Source: Amycolatopsis sacchari (GTDB lineage Bacteria > Actinomycetota > Actinomycetes > Mycobacteriales > Pseudonocardiaceae). From it: DNA of 64,000 nt. The notes under the pieces are model-generated. The model made no database searches, was not told the origin of the DNA, and worked only from the letters and a program-made list of their open reading frames with translations. Shown piece after piece: positions 8,122 to 16,536 of this stretch (its first letter is position 1; every line of letters starts with the position of its first letter). Location: positions 62,001 through 126,000 of the forward strand of contig NZ_FORP01000004.1 of assembly GCF_900114035.1 (NCBI RefSeq), written 5' to 3'. Made by a program: the position numbers and the translations under genes.

Positions 8122-9075
8122 ATGTCGGCCAGGTCTCGTCTCGTGCGCTGGGGCGCACTCATCGCCGGTTGCCTGCTGACCACGGCCGCCTGCGGCGGTG
8201 GTCCCGACGGCGCCGGCGGCGGCAGCACGGACAGCGGCACCTCCAGCGGGGTCCCGGACACCGCCGCGATCGTCCAGTCGGTCACCAAGGACGCCCAGCT
8301 CGCGGCGGCCCTCCCGCCGCAGCTCACGCAGGCGGGCTCGCTCAACGTCGGGTCCAACCTGCAGTCCGCGCCGAACAACTTCTACGCCTCCGACGGCAAG
8401 ACGCCGGTCGGCTTCGAGGTGGACATCGCCAAGGCCATCGCCGCCAAGCTGGGCCTGACCGTGCACTACAGCGACATGCCGTTCGGCTCGCTGATCACCA
8501 GCCTCGCCTCCGGCCGCCTCGACCTGACGATGGCCGGGATGAACGACACCAAGGCCCGCGAGCAGCAGATCGACTTCGTCGACTACTTCACCTCCGGCAT
8601 CACGATCATGGTGCGCAAGGGCAACCCGGACGGCATCACCGGCGCGGACTCGCTGTGCGGCAAGACGGTGGCCGTCGTGCAGGGCACCAGCCACCAGACC
8701 TTCGCCGCCGAGCAGAGCACGAAGTGCACGCAGGCGGGCAAGCCGGCGGTGACGGTGACGGCCACCGACAGCGACTCGCAGAACCAGAATCAGCTGCGCA
8801 CCGGCCGCGTCAACGCGATCCTCAACGACCTGCCCACCGCCGCCTACGTCTCGAAGAACGCGGGCAACGGCCAGTTCTTCGAGGTCGTCCCCGGTGAGCC
8901 GATCAACGGCGGCCCCTACGGCATCGGCGTCAACAAGAACAACCCGCAGCTGCGCGACGCCGTCGCGAACGCCCTGACCGCGCTGCTCCAGGACGGCACG
9001 TACACGAAGATCCTCGACGCCTGGGGCATCAAGCAGGGCGCGCTGACGAAGGTGACGGTCAATGCCGGCAGCTGA
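8122..9075 (+). CDS. Amino-acid ABC transporter substrate-binding lipoprotein
   Basis: An extracytoplasmic solute-binding protein of family 3 (polar amino acids, opines), 317 residues. It has a lipoprotein signal with lipobox LLTTAAC, so the mature protein starts at the Cys and is anchored outside the membrane. The family signature is visible in GFEVDIAKAIAAKLG, the FGSLITSLASGRLDL region and VVQGTSHQTFA. ATG 8122 follows AGGAG by six bases. It is first in a four-gene plus-strand operon (binding protein, permease, ATPase, aminotransferase-regulator). Its 3' end overlaps the permease start by 14 nt. The ligand is probably an amino acid that the fused aminotransferase handles. Confidence 0.92.
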   Translation: MSARSRLVRWGALIAGCLLTTAACGGGPDGAGGGSTDSGTSSGVPDTAAIVQSVTKDAQLAAALPPQLTQAGSLNVGSNLQSAPNNFYASDGKTPVGFEVDIAKAIAAKLGLTVHYSDMPFGSLITSLASGRLDLTMAGMNDTKAREQQIDFVDYFTSGITIMVRKGNPDGITGADSLCGKTVAVVQGTSHQTFAAEQSTKCTQAGKPAVTVTATDSDSQNQNQLRTGRVNAILNDLPTAAYVSKNAGNGQFFEVVPGEPINGGPYGIGVNKNNPQLRDAVANALTALLQDGTYTKILDAWGIKQGALTKVTVNAGS

Positions 9076-9982
9076 CGTCCAGTCCCCGCCCAAGGCCGAG
9101 CTGCCGATCGTCCGGCTGCGGCACTGGGGCCGCTGGGTCAGCGCCGTGGTCATCCTGGCGCTGCTGGCCGGCCTCGGCGTCCTGCTGGCGCAGGCGAAGA
9201 TCCAGTACGACACCGTCCCGGACTTCCTGTGGTACCGCGTGATGGCGGTCGGCCTGCTCAACACCGTGCTGCTCGCGGTGATCTCGCAGGCCGTCGCGAT
9301 CGTCATCGGCATCGTGGTCGCGCTGATGCGCCGCTCGGCCAACCCGGTCGCGCGCGTCGTCGCCGCCGTCTACGTGTGGCTGTTCCGCGGGCTGCCGGTG
9401 CTGCTGCAGATCCTGCTGTGGTTCAACCTGGCGCTGGTGTTCGAGTTCATCTCGATCCCGCTGCCCTTCGGCGGCTACCTCGTGCACGAGCCGACCAACG
9501 TCGTGATCAGCGCGTTCGTCGCCGCCCTGCTCGGCCTGGCGCTCAACGAAAGCGCTTACATGGCCGAGATCGTGCGGGCCGGGCTGAACAGCGTCGACAA
9601 AGGACAGACGGAGGCAGCGAAGTCGATCGGCATGTCGCCCGCGATGACGCTGCGCCGCGTGGTGCTGCCGCAGGCGATGCGCGTGATCATCCCGCCCACC
9701 GGCAACGACTTCATCAACATGCTCAAGGGCACGTCGATGGCGTCGGTGATCGGCGTGACGGAACTGATCCACGCGGCCAACAACATCTCCTCGAACAACC
9801 TGCTCGTGATGGAGACGCTGCTGGCCGCGGCGATCTGGTACATGGTCGTCGTCACCGTGGCGAGCATCGGTCAGCACTACCTCGAACGCGCCTTCGGCGC
9901 CGCCGACCGGGCGGGTGCCGCGTCCGGGCCGTGGTCGCGCGTGGGCCGCGCGCTGCGGGCGATGCCGTTGCGGAGGGCCTGA
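9062..9982 (+). CDS. Amino-acid ABC transporter permease
   Basis: A 306-residue inner-membrane permease of the His/Glu/Gln/Arg/opine family. A single first TM segment (residues about 28-46) is followed by the permease domain. The EAA-type loop is readable around [23 protein letters not shown], which contacts the ATPase. ATG 9062 overlaps the binding-protein stop. The ATPase gene follows after one base. It presumably works with one ATPase dimer and itself as a homodimer, since no second permease gene is present. Confidence 0.92.
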   Translation: MPAADVQSPPKAELPIVRLRHWGRWVSAVVILALLAGLGVLLAQAKIQYDTVPDFLWYRVMAVGLLNTVLLAVISQAVAIVIGIVVALMRRSANPVARVVAAVYVWLFRGLPVLLQILLWFNLALVFEFISIPLPFGGYLVHEPTNVVISAFVAALLGLALNESAYMAEIVRAGLNSVDKGQTEAAKSIGMSPAMTLRRVVLPQAMRVIIPPTGNDFINMLKGTSMASVIGVTELIHAANNISSNNLLVMETLLAAAIWYMVVVTVASIGQHYLERAFGAADRAGAASGPWSRVGRALRAMPLRRA

Positions 9983-9983
9983 C

Positions 9984-10748
9984 ATGAGCGAGCCACTGCT
10001 GCGCGCCGTGGGCGTGCGCAAGCACTTCGGCGGCACCGAGGTGCTCCGCGGCATCGACCTGTCCGTCCGCAAAGGACAGGTCGTGTGCCTGCTCGGCCCG
10101 TCCGGAGCGGGCAAGAGCACGTTCCTGCGCTGCATCAACCACCTGGAGACGATCGACGGCGGCCAGGTGTGGGTCGACGGCGAGCCCATCGGGTTCCGCC
10201 TGCACAAGGGGAAACTGCACGAGCTGCGGGAACGCGAGGTGGCCCGGCAGCGCCGGGACATCGGCATGGTGTTCCAGCGGTTCAACCTGTTCGCGCACCG
10301 CAGCGTGCTCGAAAACGTCATCGAGGGCCCGGTGCGGGTGCGGGGCGTGAGCCAGGCCGAGGCCAGGAAGACCGCGCTGGAGCTGCTGGACCGGGTCGGC
10401 CTCGCGCACCGCGCCGACGCCTACCCGGAGCAGTTGTCGGGTGGCCAGCAGCAGCGGGTGGCGATCGCGCGCTCGCTGGCGATGAAACCGAAGCTGATGC
10501 TGTTCGACGAGCCGACCTCGGCGCTGGACCCCGAGCTGGTCGGCGAGGTGCTGGAGGTGATGACCGCGCTGGCGGCGGAGGGGATGACAATGGTGGTCGT
10601 GACGCACGAGATGGGCTTCGCCCGCGAGGTGGCCGACGAGGTCGTGTTCATGGCCGACGGGGCCGTCGTGGAAACGGGGCCGCCCGGCGAGGTGCTGGTC
10701 GACCCGAAGCACGAGCGGACCCGCCAGTTCCTGGCGCGCATCCTCTGA
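9984..10748 (+). CDS. Amino-acid ABC transporter ATP-binding protein
   Basis: The nucleotide-binding subunit of a polar amino-acid importer, 254 residues. Walker A is GPSGAGKS, the signature [16 protein letters not shown], and Walker [15 protein letters not shown], followed by the switch histidine in [12 protein letters not shown] 9984 has GGAGG at 9972-9976. The upstream extension of the frame to 9915 overlaps the permease and is not homologous. The stop overlaps the start of the aminotransferase fusion gene by one base (TGATG), so all four genes are one unit. Confidence 0.95.
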   Translation: MSEPLLRAVGVRKHFGGTEVLRGIDLSVRKGQVVCLLGPSGAGKSTFLRCINHLETIDGGQVWVDGEPIGFRLHKGKLHELREREVARQRRDIGMVFQRFNLFAHRSVLENVIEGPVRVRGVSQAEARKTALELLDRVGLAHRADAYPEQLSGGQQQRVAIARSLAMKPKLMLFDEPTSALDPELVGEVLEVMTALAAEGMTMVVVTHEMGFAREVADEVVFMADGAVVETGPPGEVLVDPKHERTRQFLARIL

Positions 10749-12469
10749 TGGGCCGGATCTCACCGCGGTACCTGCTGCAGTTCGACGAGCCCGCCGGCTA
10801 CCTGGACTTCGCCCGGTTCGGCCCGCCGTCGCACGCCGTGCTGGACACCACCGCCCGCCTGACCGAACAGGCCGCGAAGGCCGGTCCGTCCACTGTGGAC
10901 GAGCTGATGCGCCAGGAGGTGCGCGCGAAGGCCGCCGTGGCGCGGTTGTGCGGCACCGACACCGACCACGTCGTGCTCGTGCCCAACACCAGCCAGGGCC
11001 TGTTCCAGGCGGCGTTCGCCGCGTCCGGCGAGGTGCTGGTGTCGGCGGCGGAGTTCCCCGCCAACACCTACCCGTGGGTGCGGGCCGAGCAGGCCGGACG
11101 CCTGCGCGTGCGGCGGATGACGCCGCCGGACAGCTACGTCACGCCGGACGCGGTCGCCGCCGAGCTGACCGGCGAAACCACGCTCGTCTCCGTGAGCGCG
11201 GTGGACTTCCGCACGGGTTACCGCGCGGACCTGGCCGCGCTGCGCGAGGTGGTCGGCGACCGGCTGCTCGTCGTGGACGGCATCCAGGGCTTCGGCGTGA
11301 TCGACGCGCCGTGGGAGGCCGCCGACGTGCTCGTGGTGGGTGGCCAGAAGTGGCTGCGCGCGGGCTGGGGAACGGGGTTCGCCGTGTTGTCGGACCGCGC
11401 GCTCGACCGGCTCCAGCCGACGCTGTCCGGCTGGACGGGGGCGCACGACGCCGGGCTGTTCGACAACGAGGTGCACCCGCCCGCGGACACGGCGGCGAAC
11501 TGGTCGATCAGCAACCTGAGCCCGGTAACGTCGGGTGCCTTCGCGGCCGCGCTGGAACTGGTCGAGGAGACCGGGGTCGCGGCGATCGAAGGGCGGATCG
11601 CCGAGCGCGTCGGGGAACTGGAGGAGACGCTGCGGTCGCTGGGCGCGGACATCGTGTCCGCCACCGGCCGCCGGGCGGGGATCCTCGCGTTCGCCCTGCC
11701 GGAGCGGCCCGCCGAGCAGGTGGGCGCGGTGCTGGCGGCGGAGGGCATCGCGGCGACGGTCCGCGTCGAGCACGTCCGGTTGTCGCCGCACGCGTCGACC
11801 CCGCCCGCCGCGGCCGAACTGCTGCGCTCGGCGCTGGCGGGCCGGCCGCGGACGAGCACGACCGTCGCGGTGGAAACCACGGCGGAGGCGGAGTCGGTGC
11901 TGACCGCGCTGGTGCCCGCGGTGCCGGGGCTGGCGGCGATGCTGGGGCCGGGCAACGAGGTCGTGCTGCACGACCTGAGCAAGCTGCCGAACTCGATCGT
12001 CGCGGTGGCGGGCACGCTGACGGGCCGCACGCCGGGCGGTCCGATGACGGATCTGCTGCTGGGCCTGGTCCGCCGCGGCACGACGCAGGACCTGACCAAC
12101 TACGAGACGCACGGTCCCGACGGCAGGCCGATCCGGTCGTCGACGATCTTCCTGCGGGACGCGGAGGGCGTCGCGATCGGCTGCCTGTGCGTGAACAGCG
12201 AACTGCCCGCGACGGCCGCCGGGAGCACCACGCGGCAGGAGACGTTCCCGCCCGACGTGGACAGCCTGCAACGGTTCCTGGTGGACCGGGCGGTGGGCAG
12301 CACGGGCATCCCGGTGGAGCTGATGAAGAAGCGGCACAAGGCGGCGGTGGTCCGCGAACTCGACGAAGCCGGGTTCTTCCTGATCAAGGACGCGGTGGAC
12401 TTCCTCGCGGCCGAACTGAAGGTCACCCGCTACACGATCTACAACTACCTGAACGAAATCCGGGGGTGA
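10748..12469 (+). CDS. Class V aminotransferase fused to a YheO/DauR-like PAS-HTH regulator
   Basis: A 573-residue fusion. Residues 1 to about 375 are a class V (fold type I) PLP enzyme, with the Schiff-base lysine at Lys201 in VVGGQKWLRAGWGTG and the carboxylate-ring contact region VSAVDFRTGYRADLA. Residues about 386-500 match the YheO-type PAS domain (GNEVVLHDLSKLPNSIVAV and IRSSTIFLRDAEGVAIGCL). Residues about 505-573 match the HTH found in DauR and YheO (VVRELDEAGFFLIKDAVDF, ending TRYTIYNYLNEIRG). Such regulators are normally free-standing proteins of about 220-240 residues. Start ATG 10748 overlaps the ATPase stop. I infer an enzyme-regulator that senses or processes the imported amino acid and controls its own operon. 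Confidence 0.88.
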   Translation: MGRISPRYLLQFDEPAGYLDFARFGPPSHAVLDTTARLTEQAAKAGPSTVDELMRQEVRAKAAVARLCGTDTDHVVLVPNTSQGLFQAAFAASGEVLVSAAEFPANTYPWVRAEQAGRLRVRRMTPPDSYVTPDAVAAELTGETTLVSVSAVDFRTGYRADLAALREVVGDRLLVVDGIQGFGVIDAPWEAADVLVVGGQKWLRAGWGTGFAVLSDRALDRLQPTLSGWTGAHDAGLFDNEVHPPADTAANWSISNLSPVTSGAFAAALELVEETGVAAIEGRIAERVGELEETLRSLGADIVSATGRRAGILAFALPERPAEQVGAVLAAEGIAATVRVEHVRLSPHASTPPAAAELLRSALAGRPRTSTTVAVETTAEAESVLTALVPAVPGLAAMLGPGNEVVLHDLSKLPNSIVAVAGTLTGRTPGGPMTDLLLGLVRRGTTQDLTNYETHGPDGRPIRSSTIFLRDAEGVAIGCLCVNSELPATAAGSTTRQETFPPDVDSLQRFLVDRAVGSTGIPVELMKKRHKAAVVRELDEAGFFLIKDAVDFLAAELKVTRYTIYNYLNEIRG

Positions 12470-12786
12470 GGGCGAAAACCGGTGGCCGGGCCCCCGCGCG
12501 GCTCCTGGCGTGGGGGCAGCTGGACTTCTGGCACGTGGGTGCAGACCTGGTGCTGGAGATGTCCGGTCCGCGCATCCCGTGCGCCACCTTCCAAGGCTGG
12601 CTGCGGCGTGACGGGTGGCTCGCGGAGTTCACCCTCGCTGCCCGGCCCGGCGCCTCTCTGCGGGTCATCTCCCCCGGTGAAGTCCGCGCCGGTGATCCGG
12701 TCGAACTCGTCCACCGGCCCCAGCTGCGTGGTGTGACGCAGATCTCCCCCATCAGGCGCTTGCCGTCCCCGTCGGTCCTGAGTTAG
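12466..12786 (+). pseudogene. MOSC-domain C-terminal remnant
   Basis: In one frame this region reads VLEMSGPRIPCATFQGWL, then FTLAARPGASLRVI and GEVRAGDPVELVHRP. That is the C-terminal third of a MOSC domain (molybdenum-cofactor sulfurase C-terminal type). The N-terminal two thirds, with the rest of the sulfur-carrier fold, are absent. The frame runs into the preceding aminotransferase gene, and no ribosome binding site or family-like start exists. The frame ends at TAG 12784-12786, inside the CIRCE element. It looks like a deletion relic. A short expressed protein from an internal start (GTG 12466) is possible but unlikely. Confidence 0.7.
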
Positions 12787-12809
12787 CACTCTTAAGAGGA
12801 GAGTGCTAA
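12783..12809 (+). promoter_or_regulatory. Perfect CIRCE element (HrcA operator)
   Basis: TTAGCACTC-N9-GAGTGCTAA matches the classical CIRCE consensus in all 18 arm positions with the canonical nine-base spacer. One more complementary pair (G12782/C12810) extends the arms. It ends 24 bp before the TTG start of the glycosyltransferase gene, with GGAGG in between. CIRCE normally controls groESL or dnaK through the heat-labile repressor HrcA; here it fronts carbohydrate genes. A weak promoter candidate, TTGCCG at 12760-12765, lies about 18 bp before the left arm. Confidence 0.93.
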
Positions 12810-12833
12810 CTGAAGAGGGTTCGAGGAGGCAGC

Positions 12834-14051
12834 TTGAGCAGCACGCACCGCCCTGCGTGGAAAGCCCGATCTGTTCCGCACACCGCCGTGCGCCCGGCGG
12901 CTGACGGCACCGGCCCGCTGCGCGTGGCCATGGTCGTCCCGCCCTACTTCGACGTTCCGCCCCGGGCGTACGGCGGGGTCGAGGCGGTGGTGGCCGACCT
13001 CGCCGACGCCCTCGTCGCCCGCGGGCACTCGGTCACCCTCATCGGGGCCGGGCGGCCCGGGACCTCCGCCCGCTTCGTGCCGGTGTGGGACCGCACGGTG
13101 CCCGAGCTGCTGGGCGAGCCCTACCCGGAGGTCATGCACGCGGCCGCCGCGCGCCGCGCCGTCCGGCGGCTGGCCGAAACCGAGGGGCTGGACGTCGTGC
13201 ACGACCACACGCTCGCCGGGCCGCTCAACGCCCCCGCGTACGGCGTGCCCACCGTCGTCACCGTGCACGGGCCCGTCGGCCCCGACATGGAGCGCTACTA
13301 CCGCGAGCTGGGCGACGACGTGCACCTCGTCGCGATCAGCGACCGCCAGCGCGAGCTGGCACCCGGCCTCAACTGGACCGTGACCGTCCACAATGCACTA
13401 CGTCTCGCGGACTGGCCGTTCCGGTCCGAAAAGGACGACTACGCGCTGTTCCTCGGCCGGTTCCACCCGGACAAGGCCCCGCACCTGGCGCTGGAGGCCG
13501 CACACGCCGCCGGGTTGCGCCTCGTGCTGGCGGGCAAGTGCGCCGAGCCGATCGAGAAGGAGTACTTCGAGCGCGAGGTCGAGCCGCGGCTGACGGACTC
13601 CGACCACGTGTTCGGCGTCGCCGACGCCACCGCCAAGCGCGAGCTGCTGGCGAACGCGCGCTGCCTGCTGTTCCCGATCCAGTGGGAGGAGCCGTTCGGC
13701 ATGGTGATGATCGAGGCGATGGCCTGCGGCACCCCGGTCGTCGCGTTGCGCTCGGGTGCCGTGCCCGAGGTCGTCGTCGACGGGGTGACCGGGCTGATCC
13801 GTGACGACCCGGCCGAGCTGGTGCAGGCGCTGGAGGACGTCCGGCACCTCGACCCGGCCGCCTGCCGCGCCCACGTCGCCGCGCACTTCGACGTGGCCGG
13901 GCTCGGCGCGGGCTACGAGCGCGCGTACCGGCGGGCCATCGAGGTCAGCACGCTGCGCCGCGACTACGCCGGGCTCGACTCGGCGCTCGACCGCGCCTAC
14001 GACCGGCTGGAGGACGACGGCGCCCTGCAGGCCTCCGGAGACCGGGCATGA
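12834..14051 (+). CDS. GT4-family glycosyltransferase
   Basis: A retaining GT-B glycosyltransferase of family 4, 405 residues. The N-terminal domain carries YGGVEAVVADLADALVARG and HGPVGPDMERYY. The C-terminal nucleotide-sugar domain has FLGRFHPDKAPHLALEAA and the EX7E-type motif around EEPFGMVMIEAMACGTPVV. TTG 12834 is used because GGAGG lies at 12825-12829; internal starts near 12927 are possible. It sits directly behind the CIRCE element and overlaps the next gene by ATGA. The pairing with a glycogen-debranching-type hydrolase suggests alpha-glucan or compatible-sugar metabolism, with heat or stress control by HrcA. The acceptor is unknown. Confidence 0.87.
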   Translation: MSSTHRPAWKARSVPHTAVRPAADGTGPLRVAMVVPPYFDVPPRAYGGVEAVVADLADALVARGHSVTLIGAGRPGTSARFVPVWDRTVPELLGEPYPEVMHAAAARRAVRRLAETEGLDVVHDHTLAGPLNAPAYGVPTVVTVHGPVGPDMERYYRELGDDVHLVAISDRQRELAPGLNWTVTVHNALRLADWPFRSEKDDYALFLGRFHPDKAPHLALEAAHAAGLRLVLAGKCAEPIEKEYFEREVEPRLTDSDHVFGVADATAKRELLANARCLLFPIQWEEPFGMVMIEAMACGTPVVALRSGAVPEVVVDGVTGLIRDDPAELVQALEDVRHLDPAACRAHVAAHFDVAGLGAGYERAYRRAIEVSTLRRDYAGLDSALDRAYDRLEDDGALQASGDRA

Positions 14052-16168
14052 CCCCCGAGGCCTTCAACTCCGGCGAGCCGGTGCCGGTGACCGCCGCGGG
14101 CGGGACCGTCACCCTGGTCGAGGGCAGTACGTTCTGCCTGTCCGACACCAGCGGGGACATCCGCCCCGGGACGTCACACGGGCTGTTCTTCCGCGACGCC
14201 CGGCTGCTCTCGCGCTGGGAGCTGCGCCTGGACGGGCAGACGCCGCACCCGCTTTCGGTGCAGTCGCCCGAGGCGTTCGCGGCGCAGTTCGTGCTGCGCC
14301 GCAACCCCAAGCCGGGACAGGCGGACAGCACCCTGCTGCTGGTGCGCGAGCGGCTCGTCGGCGACGGCCTGCGCGAGACGATCACCCTGCGGAACCTGGG
14401 CCGCGAGAACACCGTGGCGACGCTGACCCTGCACGTCGACGCGGACTTCTCCGACCTGTTCGCGGTCAAGGAGGGCCGCCCGGCGCACGGCGGCGCGGAC
14501 GCCACGGTCGCCGGTTCGGAACTGCTGCTGCGGGACCGCGACGACGGCTCGCGGGGGCTGTCGGTGAGCGCGACCGCCGATCCGCTCGCCGCCCCCGGGG
14601 TGCTGAACTGGCGCGTCATCGTGCCCGCCCGCGGCGAGTGGTCCACCGAGATCGTCGTGCAGCCGACCGTCGGCAACCGCCGCGTCCGACCGCAGTTCGA
14701 CCGCGGCGAGGAGGTGGAGAGCAGCGGGCCCGCGCGCAAGATCCGCGCCTGGCGGGACGTGAGCACCGCCGTCACCGCCGAGCACGCGGTGCTCACACAA
14801 GTGTTGCACCGCACCGAAAGCGACCTCGGCGCGCTGCAGATCCACGACAGCGCGCAGGACGGCCGCCCGTTCGTCGCGGCGGGCGCGCCGTGGTTCATGA
14901 CGTTGTTCGGCCGCGACAGCCTGCTGACCGCGTGGATGGCGCTGCCGCTCGACGTCGGCCTCGCGCTGGGCACCCTGGAGACGCTCGCGGAGCTGCAGGG
15001 CCGCCGCGTCGACCCGCTCACCGAGAAGGAGCCGGGGCGGATCCTGCACGAGCTGCGGCTGGGCCCGGACAGCGACCAGGTGCTCGGCGGCAGCCACTAC
15101 TACGGCACGGTCGACGCGACGCCGTTGTTCGTGATGCTGCTCGCGGAGTGCTGGCGCTGGGGCGCCGACGAAACCGGCGTGCGCGCGCTGCTGCCCGCGG
15201 CGGACGCGGCCCTGACTTGGCTGGAACGGTACGGCGACCGCGACGGCGACGGGTTCGTGGAGTACCGGCGCGCCACCGACCGCGGCCTGCTCAACCAGGG
15301 CTGGAAGGACAGCTTCGACGGGATCAACGACGCGGCCGGCCGTCTGGCGACGACGCCGATCGCGCTGTGCGAGGTGCAGGGCTACGCCTACGCGGCGTGG
15401 CTCGCGCGCGCGGAACTCGCGGAGGCGTTCAACGATCCGGCGACCGCCGGGCGGTGCCGCGAGCGGGCCGAGACCCTGCGGGCGCGGTTCGCGGAGACGT
15501 TCTGGTTGCCCGACAAGGGCTGGTACGCCGTCGCGCTCGACGGGCGCAAGCAGCCGGTGGACTCGCTGACCAGCAACAGCGCGCACTGCCTGTGGTCCGG
15601 CATCGCGACCGACGAGCACGCGGCGGTGCTGGTCGAGCGGCTTTCCGGGTCCGAAATGGACAGTGGGTTCGGGTTGCGCACCCTGTCGTCGGCGATGGGT
15701 GCCTACAACCCGATGAGCTACCACAACGGGTCCGTGTGGCCGCACGACACCGCGATCGCCGTCGCCGGGCTGCTCCGCTACGCGCACCTGCCGGGCGCGG
15801 TCGACCTCGCCCAGCGCCTCGCGACCGGGCTGCTCGACGCGGCGGCGTCGTTCGGCGGGCGGTTGCCGGAACTGTTCTGCGGCTTCTCCCGGACGGAGTT
15901 CAGCCCGCCCATCCCGTACCCGACGTCGTGCTCGCCGCAGGCGTGGGCCAGCGCGGCCCCGCTGTTGCTCGTGCGCTCGTTCCTGGGCCTGGAACCGCAT
16001 GTGCCGCAACGGAAGCTGACGGTGCGGCCGCACCTGCCCGCGCAGTGGGGTCGGCTGAGCCTCACCGACCTGCGCCTGGGCGGGGTGACCGTGCACGTGG
16101 AGGCCGACCGCGAAACGGCGAAGGTGACGGGCCTGCCCGACGGGTGGCAGCTGGACGGCGCGGACTGA
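14048..16168 (+). CDS. Glycogen-debranching-type (amylo-alpha-1,6-glucosidase-like) protein
   Basis: A 706-residue protein with an N-terminal glycogen-debranching domain of the bacterial GDE type (residues about 10-230, including DIRPGTSHGLFFRDARLLS) and a C-terminal (alpha/alpha)6 toroid related to MGH1/GH63/trehalase-like enzymes. The barrel shows PWFMTLFGRDSLLTAWM, GWKDSFDGI and YNPMSYHNGSVWPHDTAI, which carry the probable acidic catalytic residues. ATG 14048 overlaps the glycosyltransferase stop, so the two genes are translationally coupled and share the CIRCE element. The likely role is hydrolysis of an alpha-linked glucan or sugar conjugate. There is no signal peptide. Confidence 0.88.
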   Translation: MTPEAFNSGEPVPVTAAGGTVTLVEGSTFCLSDTSGDIRPGTSHGLFFRDARLLSRWELRLDGQTPHPLSVQSPEAFAAQFVLRRNPKPGQADSTLLLVRERLVGDGLRETITLRNLGRENTVATLTLHVDADFSDLFAVKEGRPAHGGADATVAGSELLLRDRDDGSRGLSVSATADPLAAPGVLNWRVIVPARGEWSTEIVVQPTVGNRRVRPQFDRGEEVESSGPARKIRAWRDVSTAVTAEHAVLTQVLHRTESDLGALQIHDSAQDGRPFVAAGAPWFMTLFGRDSLLTAWMALPLDVGLALGTLETLAELQGRRVDPLTEKEPGRILHELRLGPDSDQVLGGSHYYGTVDATPLFVMLLAECWRWGADETGVRALLPAADAALTWLERYGDRDGDGFVEYRRATDRGLLNQGWKDSFDGINDAAGRLATTPIALCEVQGYAYAAWLARAELAEAFNDPATAGRCRERAETLRARFAETFWLPDKGWYAVALDGRKQPVDSLTSNSAHCLWSGIATDEHAAVLVERLSGSEMDSGFGLRTLSSAMGAYNPMSYHNGSVWPHDTAIAVAGLLRYAHLPGAVDLAQRLATGLLDAAASFGGRLPELFCGFSRTEFSPPIPYPTSCSPQAWASAAPLLLVRSFLGLEPHVPQRKLTVRPHLPAQWGRLSLTDLRLGGVTVHVEADRETAKVTGLPDGWQLDGAD

Positions 16169-16170
16169 GG

Positions 16171-16202
16171 CCGGATCTGGTGCTCCAGTGGGGGTCATCC
16201 GG
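16171..16202 (+). terminator. Possible hairpin after the debranching gene
   Basis: CCGGAT at 16171-16176 pairs with ATCCGG at 16197-16202, and inside it CTGG-TGCT-CCAG (16177-16188) forms a second short stem, with an eight-base one-sided bulge. It lies directly after the stop codon. The structure is weaker than the other terminators in the window and has no T-run. Confidence 0.35.
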
Positions 16203-16290
16203 TGCGATGGACTCGACTTGCGCTGGTTTTCCCTTGCGGCTAAAGCCGGGTATCCCGCGGGGGTACCGGAAAAGCAAGGGAGGTAAGGCA

Positions 16291-16494
16291 ATGCGAAGGA
16301 TCACGACAGCGGTGGCCGCTTTCGCCCTGGCCGCCGGAACCCTGCTGGGCCTGACGGGGACGGCTTCGGCCGACCCGACGTCGGTGTCGGTGGACATGTG
16401 CGTGGGTGGGGGCGGGACGCTGATCTCCAGTGATGAGGGCGCGCACCTGACCTGCATCGGCGGCTGGTTCAACGGTTTCCCGGTCGTCGTGTGA
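16291..16494 (+). CDS. Small secreted protein, 67 residues
   Basis: A short exported protein. It starts at ATG 16291 with GGGAGG seven bases upstream (16278-16283), then has a Sec signal peptide with a hydrophobic core and an ASA-type cleavage site near residue 28. The mature part is only about 38 residues. It is glycine-rich with two cysteines (MCVGGGG and LTCIGGWFNG) that could form one disulfide. Similar cysteine-pair mini-proteins occur in actinomycetes, as I recall, but no function is known to me. It is a monocistronic gene ended by a textbook terminator. Confidence 0.75.
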   Translation: MRRITTAVAAFALAAGTLLGLTGTASADPTSVSVDMCVGGGGTLISSDEGAHLTCIGGWFNGFPVVV

Positions 16495-16499
16495 CGGCC

Positions 16500-16536
16500 C
16501 GGTGCGGCACCGCTTCCCGCGGTGCCGCACCGTTTT
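16500..16536 (+). terminator. Strong bidirectional terminator
   Basis: A 13-bp perfect stem (16500-16512 with 16520-16532) surrounds a seven-base loop and is followed by TTTT at 16533-16536. It lies five bases after the small secreted protein stop and directly abuts the end of the converging membrane-protein gene, so it can serve both strands. Confidence 0.85.
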
